A program made the translations under genes and the position numbers. From the NCBI GenBank assembly GCA_045539925.1, contig JAZQGH010000164.1:1-22272 (forward strand): DNA of 22,272 nucleotides, in the 5' to 3' direction. The notes under the pieces were generated by a model. The model did no database searches. It had not been told where the DNA came from and saw only the letters and a program-made list of their open reading frames with translations. Below, piece by piece: positions 1 to 7,473 of the stretch. Position 1 is the first letter of the stretch. Each line of letters opens with the position of its first letter. This DNA comes from SFWF01 sp045539925. Lineage in GTDB: Bacteria; Bacillota; Clostridia; Oscillospirales; Acutalibacteraceae.

Positions 1-406
1 CTCCGTATGCAGAAGCGGTTTTGTATGCCTGTTTTTCAATCTTTTCAAGTTCAGATGTCGTAAGGTCTGTGGTTTTTCTTACTGCAACAAGCTCATCGTC
101 AACCGCTTTCATTGTGGCGATTGCATCGGTAAAAGCTTTTGTAGCGGAAGAAACCGCACCGGCGATAAAATACCACTGCGTAAATTTACCAACGGATTTC
201 AAAAGGCTTTCGTGGGATTTAGTCTGCTCTTTTGTAACCTTGGTGTTTTCAACTTGCGCTTTTGTGAGCTGTTCTACCTGCTGTTTGGCTTCTCTTGCTC
301 CGCCAACAGAAATATTTACTTTTTTATTTTCAAGTTTCTGAACATCGGAAAGAAGTTTATCTAATTCTCCGCGGCTAACTGTTACGTTAAGTTTTACGCT
401 TGTCAT
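1..406 (-). CDS. Tail tape measure protein, N-terminal part (cut by window edge)
   Basis: The reading frame opens at ATG 404-406 and stays open to the left edge, giving about 135 residues of a protein that continues outside the window. It starts MTSVKLNVTVSRGELDKLL, followed by a Lys/Glu/Gln-rich helical segment (about residues 35-65) and then a stretch around residues 75-135 with VDDELVAVRKTTDLTTSELE and a Tyr-Gly ending. That stretch matches what I know of the start of TP901-type phage tail tape measure proteins (known family feature). Such proteins set tail length and are threaded inside the tail tube. It is the last tail gene visible, after the tube protein, which is the usual order. The gene start is 18 bases after the stop of the preceding small gene. 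The length and the C-terminal part, which often carries lytic domains, cannot be judged. Confidence 0.82.
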   Translation of the reverse strand, partial: MTSVKLNVTVSRGELDKLLSDVQKLENKKVNISVGGAREAKQQVEQLTKAQVENTKVTKEQTKSHESLLKSVGKFTQWYFIAGAVSSATKAFTDAIATMKAVDDELVAVRKTTDLTTSELEKIEKQAYKTASAYG

Positions 407-424
407 TTAGTGGAAAAGCCCCCT

Positions 425-880
425 TTACTTAACATCAAATCCTTTAATCGAAAGACCAATTTCTAAAATAGTTTCCAAGGCGTTATCTCTTTCAAGATTT
501 TCTTCCGCCACACTATGAAAAGGTCGCGGTTTTAGATAGGCACCATTGCTTTCGCTTCCCTGTCCAGGTTTAAATTCATACCCAACACCGGTTTCAACAA
601 TTTTTACAACATCTCTGGTTCCGTCTTTTCTTGTGTCAAAAACTTCAAGAGTGTGGGTCGCTTTTTCATAAGTCGAATCCATGTTGTTTTTATCGCTCAA
701 ACCGCCTTTGCCTTTTTTTCTTTCATAAATAATCGGGTTCGGGTATGCGTCATAAACCTCTGTTTCGACTGCAATAGCGATATAATCTTTTGCCGTTTCA
801 GTCATTTGCCCTGTCATAATCTCGTCAATGGCTGTATCAAGTTTTAAATCAAAAGCGGCAATTTCTTCTTTGATTCCCAT
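425..880 (-). CDS. Small tail/connector protein, HK97 gp10-like appearance
   Basis: A 151-residue soluble protein between the tail tube gene and the tape measure gene, with a strong ribosome site (AAGGAGG) 7 bases before ATG 878-880. Residues about 45-68 (YPNPIIYERKKGKGGLSDKN) resemble the Tyr/Arg-rich followed by Gly-Gly-Leu pattern I associate with HK97 gp10-like head-tail joining proteins. The C-terminal PRPFHSVAEENLE is also reminiscent of that group. This is recognition by pattern only. Its position between tube and tape measure is where tail assembly chaperones usually lie, so a chaperone or tail-completion role is an alternative. No membrane segment or signal peptide is visible. I see no frameshift site of the gpG-gpGT type at its 3' end. 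Confidence 0.55.
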   Translation of the reverse strand: MGIKEEIAAFDLKLDTAIDEIMTGQMTETAKDYIAIAVETEVYDAYPNPIIYERKKGKGGLSDKNNMDSTYEKATHTLEVFDTRKDGTRDVVKIVETGVGYEFKPGQGSESNGAYLKPRPFHSVAEENLERDNALETILEIGLSIKGFDVK

Positions 881-910
881 ATACAGCCTCCTTTTTAAAA
901 ATTATGTCAG

Positions 911-961
911 CCCACAAATTTACTTTGTGGGTTCACATAACGGGCGGAATTTCTTCCGCCC
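911..961 (-). other. Two hairpins downstream of the tail tube gene
   Basis: Between the tail tube stop and the next gene lie two perfect 8-bp stems: 942-949 with 954-961 (GGGCGGAA/TTCCGCCC, 4-base loop) and 911-918 with 924-931 (CCCACAAA/TTTGTGGG, 5-base loop). Neither is followed directly by a U-run on the transcribed strand, so they are not clear terminators. Inference: they protect or define the 3' end of the abundant tail tube message, or attenuate partially. Confidence 0.6.
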
Positions 962-967
962 TATCTG

Positions 968-2098
968 TTATTCACCGGCGACTACTTCAACGTCTGCTTT
1001 AACGGTGTAGTTAGTTTCTCCGTCGGTATAAACAACGGTTACATCGGTGTCACCTGCGGTCGCTCCTGCAGTAATAAGACCAGCAGGAGAAACAGTGGTT
1101 CCTGCAGGACCACCTTCTCCAAGAGTGTAAGTGAATCCGTTGGTGTAAGAAGCGGGATCCGCAAGGCTTCCGTCTGCCATAACGAGTTTTACGGGAACCT
1201 GAGCAGTTCCAGAAACGGGTACTTCAACGTTGCCGCCGATAATTGCAAGGCCCTGAATGTTTGCGGTTGCATCATCGGGAACATATACGTAGTAAGCAAA
1301 TGCGTTACCGCTTCCGCCGCAGCTTTCACAACCTTCGCCGATTACTTCTGCGTCATAAACAATAGCCTGACCGCTAAGACTTGTAGTGTCTGCGGTGGTA
1401 ACGTCGCCAACTACGCCGCCGTTTGCACCAAATTTAAGGGAAGGTACAATAACGTAGAGCCAACCAACTCTGGTTCCTTCGTTGGCATTTCCGCTTTCGT
1501 TAGCGTAAACTGCAATCTGTGCGGTAAAATGCACAACTTTGGGGTCAAACATAGAAGAGATAGCCGCAACCTGAGCAGTAGGTTTGTTGATGTAATACCA
1601 GACTTTGTATTCAGTACCGGTTGTTGCGGTAAATCCTTCGATTGCGCCATCTTCGCCGATGGGATAAGCCGTACCGTACTGCATTACGGGAGCAGCCTTA
1701 TCAACTTCAAGAACATAAGCATAAGCCTGTCCGAAACCAAGCTGTGCAACAGGAGTTCCCGCAGCTACATCAATGGTAAGTGCTTCACCGTTTGCGGTAA
1801 TATCCTGACATACCATTACGGGTGCGCTGTATTTTACAGAAGCGCCAAGCTGTGCAGCTTTAGCCCAAAGAGAAAAGTCCGCCGCAACAAAGTCAACGTT
1901 AAGCGCACTGTCGGAAGGAATAATGGCCGCAACAGCATTACCAAGTCCGCCACGAATTTCACCCATAGTTACGCTTGTGGTGATGTTACCGGTCTGGAAT
2001 TTATCGGAGTAATAAAGAATATCTCCGCTTCCTTTATCGGTAACGATTGCCTGACAAGTTCCTTTAACAAAAAGTTTTCTGTCGGTAAAACGAATCAT
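968..2098 (-). CDS. Major tail tube protein with C-terminal Ig-like domain
   Basis: A 376-residue protein with an excellent ribosome site (AGAAGGAG) before ATG 2096-2098. The N-terminal two thirds (MIRFTDRKLFVKGTCQAIV... with alternating hydrophobic strands and many Ala/Gly/Val) looks like a tail tube subunit. The C-terminal part, about residues 288-374, has the strand pattern of a bacterial Ig-like (Big_2-type) domain: GGNVEVPVSGTAQVPVK, then VSPAGLITAGATAGDTDVTV. Such Ig domains on tail tubes are known to project from the surface and may bind host or mucus glycans. A CxxC motif (GCESCGG, near residue 260) sits at the domain boundary. The gene precedes the tape measure by one small gene, as expected, and is followed by stable hairpins, consistent with high expression. 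Confidence 0.75.
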   Translation of the reverse strand: MIRFTDRKLFVKGTCQAIVTDKGSGDILYYSDKFQTGNITTSVTMGEIRGGLGNAVAAIIPSDSALNVDFVAADFSLWAKAAQLGASVKYSAPVMVCQDITANGEALTIDVAAGTPVAQLGFGQAYAYVLEVDKAAPVMQYGTAYPIGEDGAIEGFTATTGTEYKVWYYINKPTAQVAAISSMFDPKVVHFTAQIAVYANESGNANEGTRVGWLYVIVPSLKFGANGGVVGDVTTADTTSLSGQAIVYDAEVIGEGCESCGGSGNAFAYYVYVPDDATANIQGLAIIGGNVEVPVSGTAQVPVKLVMADGSLADPASYTNGFTYTLGEGGPAGTTVSPAGLITAGATAGDTDVTVVYTDGETNYTVKADVEVVAGE

Positions 2099-2141
2099 TA
2101 GTTTTTCACTCCTTCTAAAAATTTAAAAAGGTTTTGCAGGT

Positions 2142-2969
2142 CTAAAATCCTGCTTGTTTGATTGCTTTTTCGCCTTCGCCGCCAGCAAAATTGCTGAGAG
2201 CTATAAGAGATTCGGAAGTGTTTTCTTCTTTCTCATACCAAGGATTTGGAGTAGGATTTCCGCCCTTCCATTTGCAGCCTTGTGCTTCCATAATTCCGTG
2301 AAGTATGTAATCCATCGCTCTTTTGTAAGAAGAAGCTCGGTGATTGAGTTTCAAGATAGGCCAATCGTAAATTTCGCTCTCATCTTTTCCGGAAAAAGCC
2401 GCAACCGAATGAATAAGAGTTTCAAAATCCGCTTTAAGACCAATAGCTTTACTGCTCAAAATGTCTTTTTCTGCCTGAATAAGTTCCGGATTAACTTTGT
2501 CGGAATATATTTCAATTCCGTTTTGAAGTGCAATAATGGGGCGTATTTTTTGAAAAACAACCGGTGATAACTTTATTTCCTCATCATTGTTTCCCAAAAA
2601 AGAAATGCCTTTTAACGTAAAAGGATCGTCACTTGCAACCGAGATTTTAAATCTTCCTACTCGGTCTTTAATGTTTTCTCCTTCTCCAATCCTTAAAGCC
2701 AGAGCAAGCATTAAAAGAGCTTTAAAGAAAAGCCCTGTTGCTTTTTCTCCCTGAGAAATCAGTTCAATATCAAGGGCGTAAAAAGCCGAAAGCAAAGGTT
2801 TTGATATAAGGCGCACAGGGAGCGCCTGTGGAAGAAACTCAATGCTTTCCTTTGCGATAATAAAATCATCGTGCTCAAAAACTCTGATTGGGTATAGTGT
2901 CAGAGATTCCGTGGTAATTGGGTTGTATTTTGAAATCTCTCGACGTATTTTAAGCGGGATTTCTTTCAT
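2142..2969 (-). CDS. Tail-region protein of unknown function
   Basis: A 275-residue soluble protein directly upstream of the tail tube gene. Start ATG 2967-2969 follows AGAGGGAG by about 11 bases, and this ATG overlaps the TGA of a 31-residue leader ORF (ATGA). The middle section is rich in Leu/Ala helices (about residues 70-95). The C-terminus carries ILKLNHRASSYKRAMDYIL, then GCKWKGGNPTPNPWYEKEE, typical of helical phage assembly proteins but not a motif I can name. A tail assembly chaperone or adaptor role is possible from context only. It is the first gene after a strong terminator, so its expression depends on readthrough or a promoter that I cannot identify. I do not recognise the family. 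Confidence 0.7.
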   Translation of the reverse strand: MKEIPLKIRREISKYNPITTESLTLYPIRVFEHDDFIIAKESIEFLPQALPVRLISKPLLSAFYALDIELISQGEKATGLFFKALLMLALALRIGEGENIKDRVGRFKISVASDDPFTLKGISFLGNNDEEIKLSPVVFQKIRPIIALQNGIEIYSDKVNPELIQAEKDILSSKAIGLKADFETLIHSVAAFSGKDESEIYDWPILKLNHRASSYKRAMDYILHGIMEAQGCKWKGGNPTPNPWYEKEENTSESLIALSNFAGGEGEKAIKQAGF

Positions 2970-3061
2970 ATTTTGGTTTTCTCCCTCTTATACAAAATTA
3001 AAAAAGAGGACCCTTGAGCACGGATATTTTCTCCAATGCTCAAAAGCCCTCTTTGGCTCAT
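2966..3061 (-). CDS. Possible 31-residue leader ORF running through the terminator
   Basis: ATG at 3059-3061 is preceded by AGAGGA with a spacing of about six bases. That ribosome site and the first base of the start codon form the 5' arm of the terminator hairpin (3061-3073). The frame reads MSQRGLLSIG... without a stop through the loop, the 3' arm and the U-run. It ends at TGA 2966-2968, which overlaps the ATG of the downstream tail gene as ATGA. Inference: ribosomes that load here would hinder terminator folding and be delivered to the next start. The peptide itself has no recognisable domain. It could also be a chance ORF. Confidence 0.4.
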   Translation of the reverse strand: MSQRGLLSIGENIRAQGSSFLILYKREKTKI

Positions 3062-3073
3062 GCTCAATCCTCT
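2999..3073 (-). terminator. Intrinsic terminator/attenuator before the tail tube genes
   Basis: On the transcribed strand AGAGGA-TTGAGCA (3073-3061) pairs with TGCTCAA (3020-3014) and, after a GGG bulge, with TCCTCT (3010-3005). A run of six U follows (3005-3000). The loop can fold a small inner stem (AGCC/GGGCT). This is a convincing Rho-independent terminator shape placed 13 bases after the stop of the tail-terminator-like gene. The heptamer TTGAGCA/TGCTCAA that builds its stem occurs four times in this gap (3014, 3037, 3061, 3083). Confidence 0.72.
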
Positions 3074-3085
3074 GTGACTGAGTGC

Positions 3086-3781
3086 TCAATATGAATTAGT
3101 AGGGTTGGTGCTTTCCATCCATGTGATGTTTAAAATAAGCGACCTTCCTACATTGGTGTATTCATCGTAAATAGCTCTGCTTCCGCATTCGCCGTTATAA
3201 ATTCTGCTGAAATCAATAACTCCAACACCCGCAATGTTTACTCCGTGCAAACTTTCTATAATAGCCTGTTCTATGTCGTAAACTCTGCTGTAGTAATTGG
3301 TTTTTGTGTTGGTGTCAAAATTCACGTTGGTCCATATATCAAAACAAAGACTTATGTTTTCGGTATAAGGATTTACCGGACTGACTTTTCCAATATAGCA
3401 TTTTATTTCGGTTTTTGCTTCAAGCTGGCTTTGTCCGATTTTTGTTTGTGCAAAAAGTCTGTACCCTTTCGGGTGTTTTTTCTCAAGTTCCTTGGAATTT
3501 ATAACCGGTTGGGTAGGATCAAAAAGAAGCGCAAGTTTTTCTTCGGCGGTCGGAAGTCTTTTTGCAAGAGGATTTTCCCCATCGTGAAAAAGATATTTGA
3601 TAAACCTTACTCTCGGTCTGTCATTATCGTCCACCGGTTCGTAACCCTCTTTATCGGGAAGGTCTAAAAGATATTTGATTATTTTAAGAGGAATTTCTTC
3701 CGCTCCCCTCATGGTGTTATATCCCGTCTGAACTTTTTCATAAGGATAATATTTTGAATCAAAAGAAACCGTTGGAACCAC
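3086..3781 (-). CDS. Tail terminator/completion-like protein
   Basis: A 231-residue protein starting at GTG 3779-3781. The ribosome site AGAAGGG is unusually close to this start, but no better start follows nearby. The C-terminal half (about residues 125-228) has an alternating strand/helix layout: an IKCYIGKVSP strand, SLCFDIWTNVNFD, a helix YDIEQAIIESLHG, then GVGVIDFSRIYNGECGSRA, YDEYTNVGRSLILNITWME. This order is what I know from tail terminator (tail-completion) proteins of siphophages, which cap the tail tube at its head end. The N-terminal half contains RFIKYLFHDGENP and is not recognised. The gene ends within the first TGCTCAA repeat of the terminator region. Confidence in the role is moderate because it rests on layout, not on a clear signature. 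Confidence 0.6.
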   Translation of the reverse strand: MVPTVSFDSKYYPYEKVQTGYNTMRGAEEIPLKIIKYLLDLPDKEGYEPVDDNDRPRVRFIKYLFHDGENPLAKRLPTAEEKLALLFDPTQPVINSKELEKKHPKGYRLFAQTKIGQSQLEAKTEIKCYIGKVSPVNPYTENISLCFDIWTNVNFDTNTKTNYYSRVYDIEQAIIESLHGVNIAGVGVIDFSRIYNGECGSRAIYDEYTNVGRSLILNITWMESTNPTNSY

Positions 3782-3803
3782 CGCCCTTCTGTTAAAAAAC
3801 TAT

Positions 3804-4358
3804 TTATTTGCCCGCTTTTTCTTTAAGAACCTCGCTGAGCTTGGCCTTTGCACTGTTCATCTGTTCAAGAGCTTCTTTCATAGCTTCCGGAGTGCTCTGG
3901 CTTTCAACCATTGCAAGAATCCTTGTGCAAGGATCGTTCATAACATTGAGAAGCATGTAAATCTGAGCGTTAAGTTTTTTTTCAAAATCTTTATAATCAT
4001 AAAGAATATCAAAAACTTTATCTCTGATTTCGGTGTCGCTTTTCATTCTTTCAAGCTCGTTGAAAATGTGATTTCTGACCCATCTGTCATAATCATCTGC
4101 CGCAAGAAGATATTCTTCTTTTTCAACGGGGTCAATGTCTTTGTCAAAATAGCATTTAAGCAAAATACCCATAAGATATCTGCTTTTTATAAAACTATCT
4201 TCGCCATACATTGAAGGAAGAGGTTTATCGTTTGCCATGGTCGGAAGTTCAAGAATACATTTCGGTGCAATGTCGTCGATTATTTTCTGTTTTTCCATAA
4301 TCGGAACATAGCTGAAAGCCTCTTTAACATCTGCTTTTTCAAGATAATAAAAACCCAT
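3804..4358 (-). CDS. Conserved-looking phage protein of unknown function, helical C-terminus
   Basis: A 184-residue acidic/basic helical protein. Start ATG 4356-4358 follows AAAGGA by about ten bases. The sequence contains ELPTMANDKPLPSMYGEDS, then a DYDRWVRNHIFNELERMKSD helix, and ends in a predicted coiled coil (MKEALEQMNSAKAKLSEVLKEK, about residues 158-180). No catalytic motif, membrane segment or signal is seen. It lies between the small Cys-rich gene and the tail-terminator-like gene, in the head-tail joining part of the block. A minor structural or assembly role is the most that can be inferred. I do not recognise it. Confidence 0.65.
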   Translation of the reverse strand: MGFYYLEKADVKEAFSYVPIMEKQKIIDDIAPKCILELPTMANDKPLPSMYGEDSFIKSRYLMGILLKCYFDKDIDPVEKEEYLLAADDYDRWVRNHIFNELERMKSDTEIRDKVFDILYDYKDFEKKLNAQIYMLLNVMNDPCTRILAMVESQSTPEAMKEALEQMNSAKAKLSEVLKEKAGK

Positions 4359-4408
4359 ACTTGTAAAATCCTTTCTTTTTCGTATGTATTATTTATAATA
4401 ATGTAATA

Positions 4409-4579
4409 TTACTTATTTTTAAGCGGACATTTGTTAATCTGCTCGGTTGCTTCCCACCTTCGGGTTTTACCGCAAAAATATTGGTGTCCGCAATAATCCA
4501 TATTGCCCGAAACCTTTTTGCAATGTATCGAAACATCTCCCGGTTTTCGGTAGGCAAAAGGGCAGTTTTCTTTAGCCAT
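4409..4579 (-). CDS. Small Cys-rich (possibly zinc-binding) protein
   Basis: A 56-residue frame from ATG 4577-4579 to TAA 4409-4411, filling the gap between the peptidase gene and the next gene. It starts MAKENCPFAYRKPGD and contains five Cys (6, 20, 30, 36, 51) and two His, in the form C-x13-C-x9-C-x5-C-x14-C, with Lys/Arg between them. This spacing suggests metal binding or a small structured knuckle. Similar tiny Cys-rich proteins are common in phage late regions but their function is not known to me. A GGCGGTGAG ribosome site lies about five bases before the start. Confidence 0.65.
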   Translation of the reverse strand: MAKENCPFAYRKPGDVSIHCKKVSGNMDYCGHQYFCGKTRRWEATEQINKCPLKNK

Positions 4580-4599
4580 ATTACTCACCGCCCTTTTGT

Positions 4600-5223
4600 T
4601 TAAGCCGCTTCTTCGTACTGCGGAGCATCTTTAATCGGGTCTGCGCAGTCCGCAAGACTATGTACTTTGGCTTGCTGTTTTTTACCTATAACCAGTACGT
4701 CCATAGGATTGATAATAGCCGCAGAAAGAATTGCAACGGAAAGTTTATTGCGTTTAAGAAGAGCCGAAGCAGCTTCTTTAACCTGCGGAGTGTAAAAAGG
4801 AAACTTTGTGTCGGTGTCCATTTCAAAGTGAATGTGATTACAATAATCATGTGCTCCGCTTATAGAACCGATTTTCTGATAAGCCTTGACTTTATCTCCT
4901 TTTTTAACATTGATTTTTGCAAAGTGATAATATCTTACGATAAGGTCTTTAATTTTTCCCGTTTTGGGAATAAATACTTTGTTATAACGAATTACTACAA
5001 CTCCGCCTATGCTGTTCTGGTTTCTTTCAATTCCCAGAACTGTGCCTTCACCGGAAGCGATTACATCAAAATCCTTGCCCCAACGGTCATCAAAATCAAC
5101 GCCGTAATGAGTGTAACCGTGTTTTTTGGCGTAATCTTTATTTTTATATCCTCCGGCCACTTGGCAATCATACATAGGAAAAATAAGGAGTTGAGCGTTT
5201 TCTGGTGCTTTTGCGTATTTCAT
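4600..5223 (-). CDS. M23-family (LytM-type) peptidase, probable endolysin or tail-associated lysin
   Basis: A 207-residue protein whose residues about 35-140 form a complete M23 zinc metallopeptidase: HYGVD (His39, Asp43; the HxxxD motif), the YYHFAKI strand with His100, and the HIHFE motif (His130, His132). These residues bind zinc and cut peptide cross-bridges of peptidoglycan in this family (known). No signal peptide or membrane segment is seen. The C-terminal extension (about 160-207) carries INPMDVLVIGKKQQAKVHSL and has no cell-wall-binding repeat that I recognise. Start ATG 5221-5223 follows AAGGGAGGG. It lies next to the phosphoesterase and fibre genes and away from any visible holin, which favours a virion-associated cell-wall-degrading role. 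Release of progeny is the alternative. Confidence 0.85.
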   Translation of the reverse strand: MKYAKAPENAQLLIFPMYDCQVAGGYKNKDYAKKHGYTHYGVDFDDRWGKDFDVIASGEGTVLGIERNQNSIGGVVVIRYNKVFIPKTGKIKDLIVRYYHFAKINVKKGDKVKAYQKIGSISGAHDYCNHIHFEMDTDTKFPFYTPQVKEAASALLKRNKLSVAILSAAIINPMDVLVIGKKQQAKVHSLADCADPIKDAPQYEEAA

Positions 5224-5249
5224 GTATTTTCCCTCCCTTAATTAAAAAG

Positions 5250-6305
5250 TTATGTAACTATTGTTCCAGTGCTATCAGTAAAAGTTCCAGCTTCAATGTT
5301 TACGAGTGGAGTTTCAATTTTAAGCACGCCAAGTGGGATATACTCTTTATCAATTAAATTCCAACCATTAAAAACTATGCAATCTTCATATACATCAACC
5401 GTATAGCCTTGACTTGCCGAGGGATCCTCAGGTGTTGTTGCGTTTTCAAGATCAATATCTCTTGGTTTTCCAACCGACGAAACATGTACAGATTTAAAAC
5501 CATTTTTATCAGTGTAGTTTGTTGTTTTATCTAATTCTTGAAGCCCATATTTCATGTGTGAATGTCCATGAATTAAAACTACATTTTTATAATGTTTCAT
5601 TAAACTTTTAAAAACTGTCGTTTTTACTGTTCCCCATGTTTCAAAGATTGAGTTTTCTCTTAAATCCAATGGGTCGCCGCTGTCCTCTTCAAGATATGGA
5701 TGTATAAAAACAAAGCATCTTTTGTTTCTGTTGGTTTCAAGTGTTTCATAAAGCCACTGTAAAGCATCGTCACCCATAACATCATTCCAACTTGGTTGCC
5801 CAATAAAAATATAAAGATCATTGCCTTGAGTTTTTGTATAGTACAAATCAGTACCAGTATAATATTTAAGCTCAGTCAAATTGTTTGTTATTGGTACAAC
5901 AGAACTTTCATGGTTTCCACAAATACCGTAAACCGGAATAGTGTGCTTATCACATATAGATTTATACATTTCAAACTGCTCCGGCGCTAAATTAACTTTA
6001 TCGCCTTCAAAATACAAACCGGTTTGCGTAATATCTCCACAATGAGCGCAGAACAAGCATCCTTTTTCTTCAAAAAAGGTTAAAGAATTGTCAAATTTTC
6101 TGTTACCATTCCATGAGGTTTCAATTTTATAAACATGTAAATCCGATATCAGTGCAAAGGTATAAAGCGGAGTTCCCGCTTTTGGAGTAAGCAACCCAAG
6201 GGAAATATTGTAAATTTTTTCGCCTGTGCTATTATAAACTCCAATAGATTTTGAACCACTTGGGGCTGTGTTTTGTGGGATAAAATGCTTATACATATAC
6301 GCCAT
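5250..6305 (-). CDS. Calcineurin-like metallophosphoesterase in the fibre cassette
   Basis: A 351-residue protein with an intact metallophosphoesterase core at about residues 48-255. The motifs are ISDLH (Asp55, His57), CGD (Asp91), GNHES (Asn131, His132, Glu133), FIHP (His202) and HGHSH (His248, His250), i.e. all metal-binding motifs of the superfamily in the right order. An N-terminal segment of about 45 residues (MAYMYKHFIPQNTAPSGS...) and a C-terminal beta segment (about 275-351) flank the enzyme. The base composition looks more AT-rich than that of the head genes, so recent acquisition is possible. Its place among fibre genes and next to an M23 peptidase suggests a virion enzyme acting on phosphodiester-containing surface polymers such as teichoic acid. 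This substrate is inference; nucleotides or other phosphoesters are alternatives. Confidence 0.83.
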   Translation of the reverse strand: MAYMYKHFIPQNTAPSGSKSIGVYNSTGEKIYNISLGLLTPKAGTPLYTFALISDLHVYKIETSWNGNRKFDNSLTFFEEKGCLFCAHCGDITQTGLYFEGDKVNLAPEQFEMYKSICDKHTIPVYGICGNHESSVVPITNNLTELKYYTGTDLYYTKTQGNDLYIFIGQPSWNDVMGDDALQWLYETLETNRNKRCFVFIHPYLEEDSGDPLDLRENSIFETWGTVKTTVFKSLMKHYKNVVLIHGHSHMKYGLQELDKTTNYTDKNGFKSVHVSSVGKPRDIDLENATTPEDPSASQGYTVDVYEDCIVFNGWNLIDKEYIPLGVLKIETPLVNIEAGTFTDSTGTIVT

Positions 6306-6316
6306 AAAATCACCGC

Positions 6317-7456
6317 CTACGCTATTTCTTCGTTGATAGTGATAATTACATCGTTCTTCGTATAGCCATTCATAAGAGTACCATCAATTCGTATATAGGC
6401 TAATTCAGAAGTTGCAAGCTGTTCACCTTGGTCGTTGAGCATAATAGTATAAGTGCTAATATTACCACTGACAGAAACAGAAGTATCATAATAATTATAA
6501 CTACTACTTGTGTTAGACCTACCGCCATACGCTCCAACCAACAGAGATTTATCCGCTCTATAACCAACTATTTTTGCATCGTTTTGAGAACCCGAACCAT
6601 TAGTTGTTAGAGTTCCTATAATATTAAGTCCTTCAATTCGCAATACATCTCCTGCTTCACAAGGAATGTAATTGGTTGTAGTATGTCCTGCAAGAACAGA
6701 AGTGCCGCCAGAAGAAATGCTCAATCTGTATCCTTCCTGCCAATCTGCACTTGTCGGGTCTGCAAGGTTGGTATAACCAGAAGCTTCTTCTGCTACTGCC
6801 GTAATAACGATGTTGCCTGTTACAGAATCAATGTTAATAACACCATTTGTTACTGTTACCGCAGAACCGCCCATTGTCACAGAAACAGAAGAAAGTTCAT
6901 ATCCACTATTGGCTGTAATGGTTGCAGAATAACTACCGCCCTCAACAACTTCGGTTGCGCTGTTATTTATGGTACAATTTGTAAGATTTTTTGTAATGGA
7001 ATAATAAGTGTTGCTGTCAAGAACAAGATTGCCTATATCAACGGTCGAGCCATCTTCCAATTCATACTTGATGGAATATGTCCCGTCTGCAAGGTTTCCT
7101 TTAAGAACAATATTATTGTTTGCATCTACATAACCAATAATATCTCCCGCCGGAGCAATCTCTATTCCTGTTCCTACTTGAACTCCTTTTGCAAAAATAT
7201 ATAAAAGGCCATCTACACCTATTGCAAGGGTTAAGTCACTTCCGGTTATAGCATTAATGTTGTTTCGTCCTTGAGCTTGCTGGTTATTTGTAAGGCTTTG
7301 CGCTTTATTATAAAGTACCGCCGCAATATTTGCCGCTGTACCTGCAAGATTATCTGAATCCATAGAGGCAGGCATCGGCGCTCCCGCCGCCGCTAAAACA
7401 GAATATGTGTCAGCAACGTTTTGCTCAATTCTGTCAATTTCGCTTTGAATGCTCAT
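6317..7456 (-). CDS. Fibre/adhesin protein with Ig-like repeat domain
   Basis: A 379-residue protein. The N-terminus MSIQSEIDRIEQNV begins a coiled-coil-like segment and is similar to the N-terminus of the neighbouring fibre (MSTQTEITRLE), suggesting a shared attachment module. Residues about 155-222 (SITKNLTNCTINN, VVEGGSYSATITANSGYEL, MGGSAVTVTNGVINIDSVTGNIVITA) follow the InlB-B/Big-type beta domain pattern found on bacterial and phage surface proteins. The C-terminal part (about 228-379) is Gly/Ser/Asn/Thr-rich beta sequence, typical of receptor-binding tips. Start ATG 7454-7456 follows GAGG. It is probably an adhesion fibre. The exact partner and location (head or tail) cannot be told. 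Confidence 0.75.
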   Translation of the reverse strand: MSIQSEIDRIEQNVADTYSVLAAAGAPMPASMDSDNLAGTAANIAAVLYNKAQSLTNNQQAQGRNNINAITGSDLTLAIGVDGLLYIFAKGVQVGTGIEIAPAGDIIGYVDANNNIVLKGNLADGTYSIKYELEDGSTVDIGNLVLDSNTYYSITKNLTNCTINNSATEVVEGGSYSATITANSGYELSSVSVTMGGSAVTVTNGVINIDSVTGNIVITAVAEEASGYTNLADPTSADWQEGYRLSISSGGTSVLAGHTTTNYIPCEAGDVLRIEGLNIIGTLTTNGSGSQNDAKIVGYRADKSLLVGAYGGRSNTSSSYNYYDTSVSVSGNISTYTIMLNDQGEQLATSELAYIRIDGTLMNGYTKNDVIITINEEIA

Positions 7457-7473
7457 TAAATCACATCCTCTTT

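Noticed and set aside
911..961. Terminator after the tail tube gene
   Set aside because: The stems are strong but no U-run follows directly on the transcribed strand.
1529..2101. 190-codon plus-strand frame opposite the tail tube gene
   Set aside because: It is antisense to a well-supported gene, Cys/Ser/Arg-rich and without a ribosome site; a shadow frame.
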